A stretch of 64,000 nt of DNA from Mycoplasma testudinis ATCC 43263 (GCF_000687795.1 NZ_JHXT01000001.1:53959-117958); one strand, 5' to 3'; shown: positions 23,513-34,237, counted from the stretch's first letter. Notes: generated by a model not told the origin, from the letters alone. Translations and numbers: made by a program.

Positions 23513-24310
23513 TTAGTACCAAATAATAAGTTTTTTTCCGGTAATTGCCTTTAATTCAAAATGATGAATAAACCAAAAAATAAACTGGATCAAGCACATA
23601 ATAAATGTCGGCAAACGCATAATAAATTGAAAACTAAATATTCCTAAATTTAAGGTATTTCCTGAAGCATTAAACTGAGCAATTTCAATTGCTCATGCAC
23701 AAGATCACAAAGCACTATAAATTAACACAACAATCATATACGAAAAAGGAATGTATGGTAAATTGCGTTTTTTAATTCCAGAAATAACTTGGGGAAAATA
23801 AGAAATTAAAAACAAAACAGCTCCAACTACATTTGCGATTAATCCCAAGATATTCAAAGCATCTACATTAGCCGAATTTGGAATCGCTAAAATAATTTTT
23901 CCTGGTGTATCGCCAAATATTTTCCCACCAATTAACCCCATAAAAAGGGTATTAATAAAAACCAAAAATCCAATCATTGAATATGATATGACCTTTTGGG
24001 TTTTATTAAGACGAGTTGATTTACTATAAAAAACAATCATCACCATTTGTCCGCCAAAAACAATGGTTGCTAAAAAATCAGCTATGACAACTTCGATATT
24101 AGTAACTAACAGTCCAAACAAAGAATAAACCGCTAGTGAAGTAATAAAAATTCAAAATGAAGATAATGAAATCGCTGATGAATCTTTAGAACGACGCAAA
24201 TGAATAATTTCGGGAACTCCGATAATAATAATGAACACAACCCCAATTGAAGAAACAACAGTATACGCAGAAGACAAGCGAAAAATATATGCAGAATCCA
24301 TAATTCACAT
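23513..24310 (-). CDS. PQ-loop family membrane protein (SWEET/cystinosin-like fold)
   Basis: About 262-265 residues (starts at 24301 or 24310). Seven or so hydrophobic segments. It carries the signature P-Q pair in FLISYFPQVISGIKKR and a related GVPEIIHLRRSKDSSAIS in the first half, so both PQ-type motifs are recognisable, the first as P-E. PQ-loop proteins move sugars, amino acids or other small solutes across membranes; the substrate is unknown here. A second, similar gene lies at 42445. An inverted repeat (GGCG...CGCC) precedes the start. Mycoplasma paralogues of this family are common and poorly studied. Confidence 0.75.
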
Positions 24311-24471
24311 TTTGGCGTCAAAACGCCCAATTTTCCTTTTGACCCAAAAGAGGTTTAAATTGCTAGGATATTATATCACTTTAGACATATTTAAAATTAG
24401 CGAATAAAACAAAAGTTATTCATTAATTTTAATAATATGAGTACGACTAATCGGAGTTTCTAATTAAATAA

Positions 24472-25179
24472 TTATTCTTCAATTTTGGTTCGTGAAAGTA
24501 AAGCAATTGCACCAGCAAAAGCAAGAATAGGAATAATAATTCCAAAACCTAATAAATTAGTGTATATTCCAGCACATTTGTCAAATGACTTAAGTTGTGC
24601 TGATTGAACTGTAGCTACTATTTTAATAATGAAATTAAAAATTGATCACAAGACAGACAAAGCAACAAACACAACGCCAATAACAAGGAATAACGGAATA
24701 CCTATTGGCCCAAACGTAACCGTTTGAGTGGGAAATGTTCCAGTCACAAATTTAAAGAATTGTGAAATCCCGATGACAGCTAAAATGATGCCTACAACGG
24801 AAATAACAAAACTAAAAATCATAAAACCAATTAATCATCCAGCGCTTGTTCTTGCGTGGCGAACTTTTCTATCTAGTGCTGCTTGATCTGAAATTTCTTC
24901 TGAATATTTATTTGGTTTTAAATTTCTTTCAGGCAAATCTTCTGGACTATTAGGAGTTTTAGCATAAGCAGGCTCATTTGAAGAATGTGATCGATTAGGA
25001 TAATCGCGCTGTATTGGTGGATTAGTAAATCTTTCCCGATCATAATTTGGTTGTTCACGATATTCTGGTTCTGCTTGAGGTCGCTTTTCCAATGGCTCAC
25101 GATTTTTATAATTATTTTCGGGGTAACGATTAAACGGAGGACGAACTTGTCTGTTTTGGTTATTTTGGTTTTCGTTCAT
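24472..25179 (-). CDS. Membrane protein with Arg/Pro/Asn-rich cytosolic head (235 aa)
   Basis: The first ~115 residues are low complexity and charged (MNENQNNQNRQVRPPF..., RERFTNPPIQRDYPNRS). After a TGA Trp the rest holds three or four membrane segments (MIFSFVISVVGIILAVIGIS; GIPLFLVIGVVFVALSVLW; LLGFGIIIPILAFAGAIALL). There is no signal cleavage or lipobox. It lies just after the APC permease on the same strand. No family is recognised. The same design, a disordered head followed by a membrane part, recurs at 61613-62347. Confidence 0.75.
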
Positions 25180-25223
25180 ACTTTATTCCTTGTTTTGATA
25201 TGGTTACATTTTACTATTTTAAA

Positions 25224-26599
25224 TTATGAAGATGATTTTAGATTCGCTTTGATAATTTTTTTATCGTGCAGATAACGGAAAAAATACAGAATGTAACCAA
25301 CTCCAATAAAGACAACGTAGACAACAATAATAACAGTGTTTTTACTAGTTCAAGGATTACCCGTAATTGGTGGAAACAAAAAAACAGTAAAGCTGCAAGC
25401 ATAAGCAAGATAGCTAAAAAATATCCAACTTTTTCAACTCACGGAATTTTGGAAATCAATTTCTTTCGTTCAAGAATAATGGCGCTAAGCATTGTAAATG
25501 TATATTGCCAAAAAAAGCAGATTACACCAATTTGGATAACTACGCCAAAAAAATCTTCCAAATGTAATAAAAACGGAATAAGTCAGAAAATAAGAAGGGC
25601 AATAATGGTTAATAAAGTTGAAAATCAAATCCCATTGCGAAGTTCGCCAGATTTATTTGTTTTAGTAAATAATTTCGGCAAATAGCCATCCTCAGCTAAT
25701 GGTAGGATTTTTCTTGCCACAACAATACTCCTACCAATTGTGGACGAAATTCCGTTAAAAATTAATCCAATCACAAAAATAATAACACCTGTTAAACCAG
25801 TTAAAATTTGATAAACTTCACTAAAATTATGAATTTTTGGTCCGATATTTAATCCCATAATCACAATATAGCCAAAAAAATATAAAACCAAAATAAAGCT
25901 AAAAGCAAACATCAAGATCTTACGAAAATTATTAGTTTTAACATCAGCCACCATCGTGGCCGTATCGTCAATTCCACCAAATGCAAACATAAACGTAATT
26001 ACGTTACTGAAAATGGTTAAAACACTTACTTGGGTAGTATTATTAAAATTAATATGATAGGCTATGTGGCCTTGAGAAATAGCTAAAATTAGACCCATTA
26101 ATAATCCTAAAAATAAAATAATCCATTTAATAATTCCACTAAATAAAATTACTTTCTTGTTAAGTTTTAAGCCTTGGGTAGAAATCAAAACAAGTAAAAT
26201 AAAAAATAAAATTGAGCCAATCCGAATTCCTAAAACGGCTTGGGAATTTGTGACAACAACAGCTAAAGCATCAGCCAAAAATAAAGGTGCTGTTGCTGTC
26301 AAAATCGGAGTTCGAATCAATTGGTTTCAGCCAACAAAAAAAGTTAATTTTCGGCCGTAGGACTTTCGCGCATATGCATAAGAACCTCCATAACTTTTTG
26401 AAAAAGCATTAGTCAAACGCGAAAATGTTAATGCCACCATTAAAGTAATAAAAGCTGTAATTAAAATAACAAGTAAACCATAAGGGCCAAGATTAACTAC
26501 ACTTGAAATTGTGGTAATAAAACCAAGACCTGCGACATAATTAATGACAAATGAAGTAAATTGTCGTGAAGACAATTTGTTTTGTAAAAGTTGTTTCAT
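25224..26599 (-). CDS. APC-family amino acid permease, frameshifted near the 3' end
   Basis: About 458 residues if the frame is restored. Twelve or so hydrophobic segments; the start NYVAGLGFITTISSVVNLGP is a normal APC first helix, and SRLTNAFSKSYGGSYAYARKSYG is the usual loop before helix 3. From 26599 the frame is intact to a run of seven T (minus strand) at 25378-25384. Beyond it the natural continuation, PPITGNPWTSKNTVIIVVY (with TGA as Trp) and then FIGVGYILYFFRYLHDKK, lies in another frame that one extra T would restore. As written the protein ends at 25238 with an unrelated tail. This may be a sequencing error, slippage-corrected, phase-variable or a true lesion affecting only the last two helices. 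Confidence 0.75.
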
Positions 26600-26643
26600 A
26601 AGATGAAATGTATAAAAAATATTCCCGATTTAAAAATAAAAAA

Positions 26644-26682
26644 CAGCCACTAAAGGCAACTATTTACGGGATGTACAGGCTG
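26644..26682 (-). promoter_or_regulatory. Terminator-like hairpin in the leader of the APC permease gene
   Basis: Read on the minus strand, CAGCC and GGCTG close a hairpin that runs straight into TTTTTTATTTTT, the form of an intrinsic terminator. It lies between a TATAAT-type -10 box at 26740-26745 and the permease start at 26599. A second small hairpin, AGTTAT...ATAACT followed by T6, lies just after that -10 box. Terminators inside a leader suggest attenuation. The elements are seen; regulation is inferred. Confidence 0.45.
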
Positions 26683-26739
26683 CAGAAAATAAAATATAAC
26701 GGTAAATTCGAAAAAAGTTATTCATAGTATTCGATAACT

Positions 26740-26745
26740 ATTATA
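26740..26745 (-). promoter_or_regulatory. Probable -10 box (TATAAT) for the APC permease
   Basis: A perfect TATAAT on the minus strand about 140 bases upstream of the permease start. No convincing -35 box is seen, which is normal for mycoplasmas. Confidence 0.5.
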
Positions 26746-26821
26746 GCGCTCAAACAAAAAAAGAGTTTAATAATGAAATTATTTTTTTAAAAACCCTAAT
26801 TTTTAAAAATAAAGAGAGAAA

Positions 26822-26848
26822 AAGACCACGTTTTGCAACGTGGTCTTA
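26822..26848 (-). terminator. Strong terminator after dihydrolipoamide dehydrogenase
   Basis: AAGACCACG and CGTGGTCTT form a perfect 9-bp stem with an 8-base loop, followed on the minus strand by a T-rich stretch. It lies about 20 bases past the lpd stop. Confidence 0.85.
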
Positions 26849-26868
26849 GAAAAAAATAAGCGTTTAGA

Positions 26869-28236
26869 TTAAAGTCCGTAACTTCTTAAAGCGTAGTATA
26901 AAACTTCATTAAAAGTTGGGTGAGTAAACGGAATTTTAACAATTTGATCTGCAGTTAAATCATTAGCCATGGCTTGAGCAATTTGGTTAATAATATAAGA
27001 ACCATCGTTAAGATAAATTCATGCACCTAAAATCTTATTTGAATTATTATCTACTAAAATTTTAAAAACACCTTCTTGAATATCGATTTCGGCATGTGCT
27101 CTTGGTAATTTAGCAGCAGGCAAAATAATTTTTTTGTAATTTGCTTTGCGAGCAATTAATTTTTCTTCAGATTCTCCAACAAAAGCAAAATCCTTTGGAC
27201 CATAGATACATGCTGGAGTTACCCCGTAGTTAATTGCTTGTTCTTTCCCATGTAAGATGTGACTTGCAATCATATCTGCAGTTTTATAAGCCACACTTGA
27301 TAATTGAATAGTTCCTAACGTATCACCTAAAACATAAATGTTTGGTTCGCTAGTTTGCAAATTATTATTTACTTTAAGATTATTGCGTTCGTTCCGGTCA
27401 AGTCATGTAATGTGACTGTAAGGTTTATCAACGACAACACGGCCAATTGATTCAAAATATAAATCAGATGTGAAAGTTTGGGGTTTGCCATCAATTACAC
27501 AAACAAGGTTTCCTGCATCATCAAATTCTCGAACATCAACCCCAGTATGAATTTTAATTCCCTTATTTTCTAAACTAGAACGTAATTGGGCTGCAACTTC
27601 ATGATCGAAGTTACCAAAGAAAGCTGATTGCATTTCAACAAGTGTAACTTCAATCCCTAAAGAACGGTAAATGTTAGCAAATTCAACACCAATAATTCCG
27701 CTCCCAATGAAAGTAATTGATTTAGGAAGCTTTTCCAAACGTAAGCCACCAGTTGAAGTAATTAAGCGATTTTTTTGGCGCATCACATCAGCGTTTTTGA
27801 TTTTCAATAACCGGCTAGTTGCGCCAGTAGCAATAACAATTTTATCGCCTTCATAGGTTTTATCTTCAACACTAACTGTGTTCTTAGTTTCTAATTTAGC
27901 TTCGCCGTGAACAATAGTAATGTTTTTTATGGCGGTTAATTGACCTTCAATCGCGCCATTTAAAGTTTTGCTAACACCCAAAACATTTTGGTGAATCTTA
28001 TCTCAGTCATAAGAAACTTCGCCAATTTTTAAAGAGTAGCGGTCAGCACTCTTTAATTGTGATAATAATCGGGCGTGTTTAACTAACATCTTAGTTGGAA
28101 TACACCCCCGGTTAACGCATGAACCGCCAAATCGTTCTTTTTCAATTAATAACACAGTTTTATTGTTAGCACCAAGCTGTAAAGCTAGCGTGTAGCCTCC
28201 TGGTCCAGCCCCCATTATAATTACGTCGTATTTCAT
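26869..28236 (-). CDS. pdhD: Dihydrolipoamide dehydrogenase (E3)
   Basis: 455 residues. E3 reoxidises dihydrolipoyl groups of the pyruvate dehydrogenase complex with FAD and NAD+. Seen: FAD-binding MGAGPGGYTLALQLG at the start, the redox-active disulfide GGSCVNRGCIPTKML, the NAD-binding FIGSGIIGVEFANIY, the second FAD motif YVLGDT, and the C-terminal dimer domain with HAHPT-like spacing (VKIPFTHPTFNEV). There is no N-terminal lipoyl domain, unlike some mycoplasma E3 proteins. Two TGA Trp codons interrupt it in a standard reading. No other pdh gene is adjacent. Confidence 0.95.
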
Positions 28237-28344
28237 TTATAAGCTCCTGCTTTTTCGAATAGTATTTTAAAACGCTATAATTCTATTTTTTAATCGCTAA
28301 ATTAAAACAAATATGCTCAATTATTATTTTTTGGTTCAATATTT

Positions 28345-28373
28345 TTGAAAAAAAACGATAAGTCTTTTATAAT
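28345..28373 (+). promoter_or_regulatory. Promoter of tRNA-His
   Basis: TTGAAA (28345-28350) and TATAAT (28368-28373) are separated by 17 bases, the ideal bacterial spacing. Transcription should start near 28380, immediately before the tRNA. Confidence 0.8.
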
Positions 28374-28380
28374 ATATAGG

Positions 28381-28392
28381 CGCGTATACGCG
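28381..28392. repeat. Perfect 12-bp palindrome CGCGTATACGCG
   Basis: A GC-rich self-complementary 12-mer in AT-rich DNA, placed at the expected transcription start of tRNA-His and five bases before the tRNA. It could be an operator or a leader element removed by RNase P. CGCG is rare in mycoplasma DNA. Confidence 0.6.
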
Positions 28393-28397
28393 AATAT

Positions 28398-28475
28398 GGC
28401 GGTTATGGTGAAGCGGTCTAACACACCTGACTGTGACTCAGGCACGCGAGGGTTCAAATCCCTTTAATCGCCCCA
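28398..28475 (+). tRNA. tRNA-His (anticodon GTG)
   Basis: Cloverleaf with anticodon stem CCTGA/TCAGG and loop CTGTGAC giving anticodon GUG; T arm GAGGG-TTCAAAT-CCCTT. An extra 5' G (28398) faces discriminator C, the hallmark of tRNA-His, and CCA is encoded at 28473-28475. Confidence 0.93.
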
Positions 28476-28488
28476 TTTTTAAAATATC

Positions 28489-28525
28489 CCCCCATTGTTC
28501 TCCTAAAGTGTGAAAATGGGGGTTT
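28489..28525 (+). terminator. Terminator after tRNA-His
   Basis: CCCCCAT (28489-28495) pairs with ATGGGGG (28516-28522), followed by TTTTA. Confidence 0.75.
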
Positions 28526-28682
28526 TACTTGGCAAATTTAAATAATAAATTTAAACTGAAAATAAATGTCGCTTTTCATTAATAATAGAAGTTAACTGAA
28601 ACGTTAATTTATTCTAAACGAATATAAACTGATAAAATTGATTAAACATTTTAAAGTTTTTCATCATACATAAGGAAATAAA

Positions 28683-28838
28683 ATGGCCACAAGATTTGAA
28701 AAAATAGTTCACATCGTTGAAAAAATAAAAGGATGAGCTGATAATGAGTTTGAACCTCTTGATCGCTCGATGATTGCAAGTACATTACAAATTGTTTTGG
28801 ATGACTTAGAACTTCTTAAAAAAGAAAAAGATTTATAA
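28683..28838 (+). CDS. Small acidic helical protein (51 aa)
   Basis: ATG preceded by ATAAGGAAATA; it reads MATRFEKIVHIVEKIKGW, with TGA Trp at codon 18, then ADNEFEPLDRSM...LQIVLDDLELLKKEKDL. Mostly helical and charged, likely cytosolic. It has its own start signal, a terminator directly after it, and strong mycoplasma codon use, so it is probably real although short. Function unknown. Confidence 0.7.
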
Positions 28839-28840
28839 AG

Positions 28841-28873
28841 AAAAAAGACGCGATTTTGTTCACGTCTTTTTTT
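28841..28873 (+). terminator. Terminator after the 51-aa gene
   Basis: AAAAAAGACGCG pairs with CACGTCTTTTTT around a short loop, ending in T7. It starts three bases after the stop and also faces the end of the convergent surface-protein gene. Confidence 0.8.
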
Positions 28874-28893
28874 CTTGACAACCAGATTTTTTA

Positions 28894-31539
28894 TTATGCG
28901 GCGGCGGGAACTGCGGCGAAGGGATTACCAGCAGTAACGGTTTTAATGGTTGCTGAGGCAAATAGACCGTCTAGTTCAGTTTCCATTCCTGCAAAATTAG
29001 CAAGTTTTCAAGAACCATTTATACCATTATGTCCAGGATATCCTTGATTGGAATTTGAAGGGCCGTGTCCACCAAGCATTAAAGTTGATCCGTTAGGATT
29101 AAATTCTGGGATTTGCGTGCTAGCATTAATGATGGTAGGATTAAAGGAAACTCTGTAAACGTTACGTGAGGGACCATTTGCAAAATTATTGTCGTTATTT
29201 TGGAATAACCCCCGCAATTGGGTTTTAAATTCAGCTGTTTTACCATGAGCAACAATTGCTTGTAAGTATCAAGTAACTAATTGCACAGTATTTAATTCCG
29301 GGAAATTAATTTGTCATGTGCGAATTCCTGCTTGATCAATTCCTTGGGCTCCATTAGGTGTGATTAATGCAAAATTATTTTTATCATAAACGACATTAGT
29401 CATCGTGAAATTAACCCCTGCATAAGACGAATCTGCAAGCCCAGTTGTAGCATTTATTGGTGTACCTTGATCGTTAACAATTCGCAAATTAAATGTTATG
29501 CTGTTAGTCGCATAATTTCTGACAATATTCGAAATATTTAATTTGTATCCACCATCAATCACTTGACCGTAAGCTTGTGTTAAAGCAGTTGGTGAGTATT
29601 TGTTCAACGCATCAATCACTGGTGAACTTGGAGTTGCACCAGTAACATTTGGTGCTGCATTCGCTGCTTGTAATGCGGCAACAATCGTTTGCATAGATTC
29701 AGACGTTTTGTTAGCAAATGATTTAGCAAAAGAATTAATTGCACCATAATAAGAAATTGATGCAACAGAAAGTGTATTGTATCCAGTAATTTCAAATGTT
29801 TTACCATCTGCAGAATTAACATCTGAAGCAGTTGTTCCGTTAGTATTATAGAAAGTTGTTACACCATTCGTAGTTGTCGTTAAAACCAATTTAACTTTCA
29901 GATTTCCACGATCATTATCTGGCGTTAGAACAGATTGAATTCCAAAATTAGCTGGTAGTTGCGGCAATTTAGTAGAAATTAATGCGTTGATATTATCTAA
30001 AGTTGATGAAGTTGTTAATGAAGACTGAACTGGTACTTTTTGGGTTTCATCTGAACCAGAAACAAGTGGGTAAGTTGTACCAACTTGAGCATAATAATTT
30101 TGGCTTAATTGTTGATTAACAATAGATGAGCCATCAGCTCCTGCGGTTTGGTAAGGGTTATTTGCACTTAAAGAACGGAATGTAGAAAGCGATAAAAGAT
30201 TATTTAGTTCGGTTCTAATTCCTTCAATGCCGTTGAATTTTGAAGCATCAGTCATACCATTACTGCCAGCAGCAGGACTACCTTCAGATCCAGCAGGTCC
30301 ATGTCCTCCTGCAACTAATGTTGAACCATCTTGACTATAACTAAATTGTGACTGTGTCGCAGTATTATAGTCTGAAGTTGTAGTCAACGGGTTGAACGTA
30401 ACAATATAACCATTTGGATGTGCTGTAAGCTCATTAGTGGCGTTCATTTGATCAACAATCTGATCAATAAATTGTTGAGTATAGCCATAATGCACAATTG
30501 CTTGTAAATACCATTGGGCTTGAATTGGTGTACTAACTCCAGGAATGTTGATTCTCCAGCGGTACCAATTACCAGGATCACCAACTTGAGAACCAGTAAT
30601 CGAAATAGAATTTTGAAAAGTAAACACAGAACCAGATTTAGCACCTGTAAGTGTTAAATTTAATCCTGTATCTGTTGTGTGACCAGCAACCGAAACACCA
30701 ACCGGATTGTTTTTTGCATCGACAATTGACAATTTAAATCCTAGCGAACCGTCATCATTTGGTGTGATATTGGAAAGCACTGGTTTGAATCCAGTATTAG
30801 CAAGTTGTAAAGGAAAGTTCGGAATTTGTGACGAAGCAAACTGATTGATAGCATTTGCTGCATCTGAAGAAGCACTCGAAGCAATAATATTCATATTAGC
30901 TCCAACTTCTTGGCTGGTAATGTTTTTTCCATTATCATTAATTACCATTGTATTGTTAGCAAAAACTTGCGCTACAGCAGTATATCATTGTGTTGCTAAG
31001 TTATCAACACTTCTGAATCCGGTAATGCTTATTGTTTTTCCGGAGTTATCTGATGTACCGATTTCACCGTCCGTTTTAAATGGTGAATTGGCACCACCAG
31101 ATTCTTGAAGGATAATTTTAATTTGCAATATTCCAGAATCATCATTAGCGGGTAAAACCGATACTTTAACATTAACTATACCAACTAATTCAGCAGGTAA
31201 ATTAGGAATTTTTGTTTCGTTAGTTAAAAAACCATTTAATTGAGCAACAGAAGAAATTGATGAAAAACGGGGATTTGATGGAAATAATGCTTGATCAACT
31301 GAATTAGCTAATGCAACATTATCATGAATACTTTTGTAATAAGATTGAATGAGTTGGCTTGTTGTTTGGGCTGGTGTATTGTCGTTTTGCGTAGTATTTT
31401 GCCCTTTTTCAGGAATCAAAATTGAATTTTCATCAAAACGAGCGTCTAAAACCATGACAACAGGAACAAATAATCCAACAGACCCTAATACGGTTCAAGT
31501 GATGGCTCATGTTTTAAGGTTAAAATGGCGTTTTTTCAT
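28894..31539 (-). CDS. Membrane-anchored repeat surface protein with duplicated modules (881 aa)
   Basis: True start at 31539: MKKRHFNLKTWAITW, then a hydrophobic anchor (VLGSVGLFVPVVMVLDA), both with TGA Trp; there is no lipobox Cys. The outer part is built of ~130-residue units with the pattern YY..I, then LP.LP..L...GF.V.......NDD.G.L.IK..L, then a closing ITGF.S. These resemble the mycoplasma lipoprotein-associated domain (Lipoprotein_17, PF04200), from memory. After two units comes a different module starting WYRWRINIPG, with QWYLQAIVHYG and STLVAGGHGP. Two more units and a second copy of that module (WQINFPELNT, TWYLQAIVAHG, STLMLGGHGP) follow. The protein ends in Ala/Pro-rich residues. 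Likely surface exposed, in host contact. A close relative lies at 49664. Confidence 0.8.
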
Positions 31540-31753
31540 ATTTATAACTTTCTAAGTAGATTTAATAAAAAGATCAACCAAAATCAGGTTTAATAAATAA
31601 AGTGTATTCCTTATATTGTCTACAATTATAAATAAAATACCCAAAATCTACCAGATTCTGGTTATCCGAAATCGTATTGAGTTTATATTGTTGTAGTGGA
31701 TCGAACCTAGTTTTGTTATAAAATTCAAACAAAAAAAGACAGGAAATTTCATT

Positions 31754-32185
31754 ATGAGTAAAGTTTATGTTGTCGATGCCAAAACAAAAGCAAGTGATAC
31801 TTATCGCGTCCAAATTGGGGCTGGAACCTATTCTGGATTTTTAAAAGACAAAAAAGGAATTCCCTTAAAATTGAAGGATCAAAACCCAGAACAGTTATTA
31901 GCTGCTGGATTCGCATTATGTTTTGGTAAATCTTTGTCCAAAATCTTTGAAAAAATAAAAATCAAACTTCCGGCTGTTAAAATTAGGGCTGTCGTGGAAT
32001 TACATTTTTCAAAAAAATCAGGTTTTAAATTACAAACCGGATTAGATGTTGTATTTTCTAAAAAGATAACTCAAGAGCAAGCAGAAATATATGTAAAAAA
32101 AGCAGAAGATTATTGTCCATATGCTCAATTTTTAAAAGCTAGCCACTTCGCTTTTTTAAAAGTAAATGGAAAAAAACTTAAATAA
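31754..32185 (+). CDS. OsmC/Ohr-family peroxidase
   Basis: 143 residues, normal for the family, which reduces organic peroxides with two reactive cysteines. Seen: NPEQLLAAGFALCFGKSL with the first Cys in the long helix, and AEDYCPYAQFLKA with the second Cys in its usual setting (YCP.S/A). YSGFLKD fits the N-terminal strand. The start ATG is preceded by an AGGAAA site. It is transcribed away from the surface-protein gene. It likely protects against peroxides in an organism that usually lacks catalase. Confidence 0.88.
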   Translation: MSKVYVVDAKTKASDTYRVQIGAGTYSGFLKDKKGIPLKLKDQNPEQLLAAGFALCFGKSLSKIFEKIKIKLPAVKIRAVVELHFSKKSGFKLQTGLDVVFSKKITQEQAEIYVKKAEDYCPYAQFLKASHFAFLKVNGKKLK

Positions 32186-32266
32186 TTCATTTTTACAAAT
32201 TAAAATTTTTAAAAATCTAAAGATAACTAAACAGCTGTACACAGCAGCGTTTTTTAGGAGATTGTT

Positions 32267-32713
32267 ATGAAATTATATTTAGCCGGTAGTTTGTTTAATG
32301 AGGCTGAAATTGCTCAACGTTTATTAGATGCTAAAAAAATAAGGGCTACATTTAATAATCTGGAAGTTTTTAATCCTATTGAACAGCCTTTTAATGAAGA
32401 TAAGTCGACATTGCCATCACCTCAAAAAATCTATGAAGGCGATACTGCAGCCGTTCTAGACTCAGACATTTTTATAGCGGACATGACAAATGATGATCCA
32501 GGAGTTTTGGTTGAACTAGGGATCGCTATAATGTCTCCTAAAAAACCAATTATTATCTGCATCAATTCTGATATTCGCTTGAAAGATGCTAATCGTTACA
32601 ATATCCCTTCTTACAGTATGAACCATTATGTTCTTGGGGGAATCTTAAAACATGGCCACTTGGTTTTTAGCATTGATGAAGCTATTGACAAATTAAAAGA
32701 ATTATTAAAATAA
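32267..32713 (+). CDS. Nucleoside 2-deoxyribosyltransferase
   Basis: 148 residues. It exchanges bases on deoxyribonucleosides, serving nucleotide salvage. Seen: KLYLAGSLFNEAE at the start (family Y-L-A-G-P/S), a glutamate helix, and DSDIFIADMTNDDPGVLVELGIA, which carries the conserved Asp and the catalytic Glu in the G-V-x-x-E-L-G segment. TTTAGGAGA precedes the ATG. Mycoplasmas depend on nucleoside salvage, so the role fits. Confidence 0.9.
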   Translation: MKLYLAGSLFNEAEIAQRLLDAKKIRATFNNLEVFNPIEQPFNEDKSTLPSPQKIYEGDTAAVLDSDIFIADMTNDDPGVLVELGIAIMSPKKPIIICINSDIRLKDANRYNIPSYSMNHYVLGGILKHGHLVFSIDEAIDKLKELLK

Positions 32714-32742
32714 ATTAACGCAGTTTAATGCCATTGGCCTTT

Positions 32743-33705
32743 CTAATTATTTTTTAAAAACAGTTCAACATTTTTAATAACATTTTTAAATTGACTAATA
32801 TTGTCCAATTTGAACCCGGAAGCCAATGCATGGCCTCCTCCATTAAATTTTTGAGCAATTTTATTAATTTCATAATGGCGGCTTCGTAGTGAACCTTTCC
32901 ATTTGTTAGTTGTTACATCATAGTATAAACTACACCAAATTTTAATTTCGTGTAAGCCCATCATCGTCCCGACTACAGTGGCAAATTCACAATCTTGATA
33001 TTTTTCAGAAATTTTTTTATCAAGAACAATATATCCAAAACCCGCTGGAGTATATTTCATTTTAGAAAAAGCAAAAGTTTCAAATTGTTTTTGACGTAAT
33101 TTTTTTAAATAAATGTTATCTAAAACATGCTGGACGTCAAATTTAGTTTCTAATAATTTTGCCGTTAATAAGTGAGTTCTTGGGCTAGTGTTTGAATATA
33201 AAAAACGTCCGGTATCAGTCAATATCCCAGCATATATGTACTGTGCTATTTCCTTATTAAAATCGTAACTCAATTGATCTATTAAAACGCCTACCATCTC
33301 AGCAGCTGCAGGATAAGTATGATCAATTCATTCTAAATTACCTATTGTTTCAATTTTGGGATGGTGGTCTATTCGAATTAATTCCTTAGCTTCATTATGT
33401 CTTCCTGTTAAAATTCTGGCTTGGTTGGCAGTATCAACAATAATTCCTAAAGATTGACTCAAAAAACTTTTCGAAACCGGTTTGGTTTCAAACGGAAACA
33501 GTCCTGAACCATATTTATTTTTTAATTCAAAAGTGCCCATTACATAAGATTTAATTTTAGGGAAATATGTATGCAAAAATGCTTTTAAACCGTATGCGGA
33601 ACCAAAAGCATCGAAATCCGGGCTTTCATGAATAAAAAAAGTAATTTTGTCGTATTTTTTGATTTTGTTTAAAATCTTTTCAAAAACTGGTAATTTTTTT
33701 TGCAT
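32743..33705 (-). CDS. DHH/DHHA1 phosphoesterase (NrnA/pAp phosphatase-like)
   Basis: 320 residues. Family members degrade very short RNAs and convert pAp to AMP. Seen: ESPDFDAFGSAYGLK (metal-binding D-x-D), GIIVDTANQ, RIDHHPKIE (the DHH motif) and the C-terminal DHHA1 signature FNGGGHALASGF. One TGA Trp codon at 33328 splits it in a standard reading. M. pneumoniae has several such genes, including one next to the P1 adhesin; nothing here links this copy to an adhesin. Confidence 0.92.
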
Positions 33706-34237
33706 CGTTAATTCCTAGACTTAGTTAAGTAAATTAGTTTTAGAATAAAAACTTGAAAAAAAATATTTTTTCAATATTTGTTTTCAAGGCTTAACAGCCA
33801 AACCAAATAAAATCACAAAAATGAATCACTCTTTCTATTAATTTTTTATTAATCTAAAAGTAGATTGGATTCGTATTTAAAAAATTAAAAAAGCTCATTA
33901 ACTGAATTTCAGTTTATAAATAATATAAATAAAAACAAGAAGCCAAAATGAATCATTTTAAAGTACGATAAACGTTTATACGAACTTGATTAGTGTTAAA
34001 ATGACTCTGTATTTATTAGTTTTTGTACGCTATTTTATCGTGTCCATCACCAAATTTATGCACTCATCTATATATCATCCAAAGGCAGATTTTTAATGTC
34101 TAATTATTCTTTACAAAATACTTACCTAAACACAAAAAATAGTAACCATTTGAGATTCAGAAAATTAACTAGTTTTATATCTTTTTCGCATGCCACAATA
34201 GTTAATCTGATATTTTCTATATTTACTGGAAGCGTTT
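33706..34237. other. Intergenic region, 532 bases, AT-rich
   Basis: It separates the divergent DHH gene and thiE. I see no tRNA or strong terminator. Two short open frames (34001-34099 and 34097-34249) touch as TTTTTAATG, and the second overlaps the thiE start; with no ribosome binding site they are probably chance. No TPP riboswitch core (CTGAGA, then CTGAT...GCGTAG) is visible, in contrast to the region at 57320. Confidence 0.5.

Noticed and set aside
25266..25685. Plus-strand open frame of 139 codons
   Set aside because: It lies wholly opposite the amino acid permease and has no ribosome binding site.
33900..34237. TPP riboswitch ahead of thiE
   Set aside because: Searched by eye for CTGAGA and CTGAT...GCGTAG on the plus strand; neither core was found.
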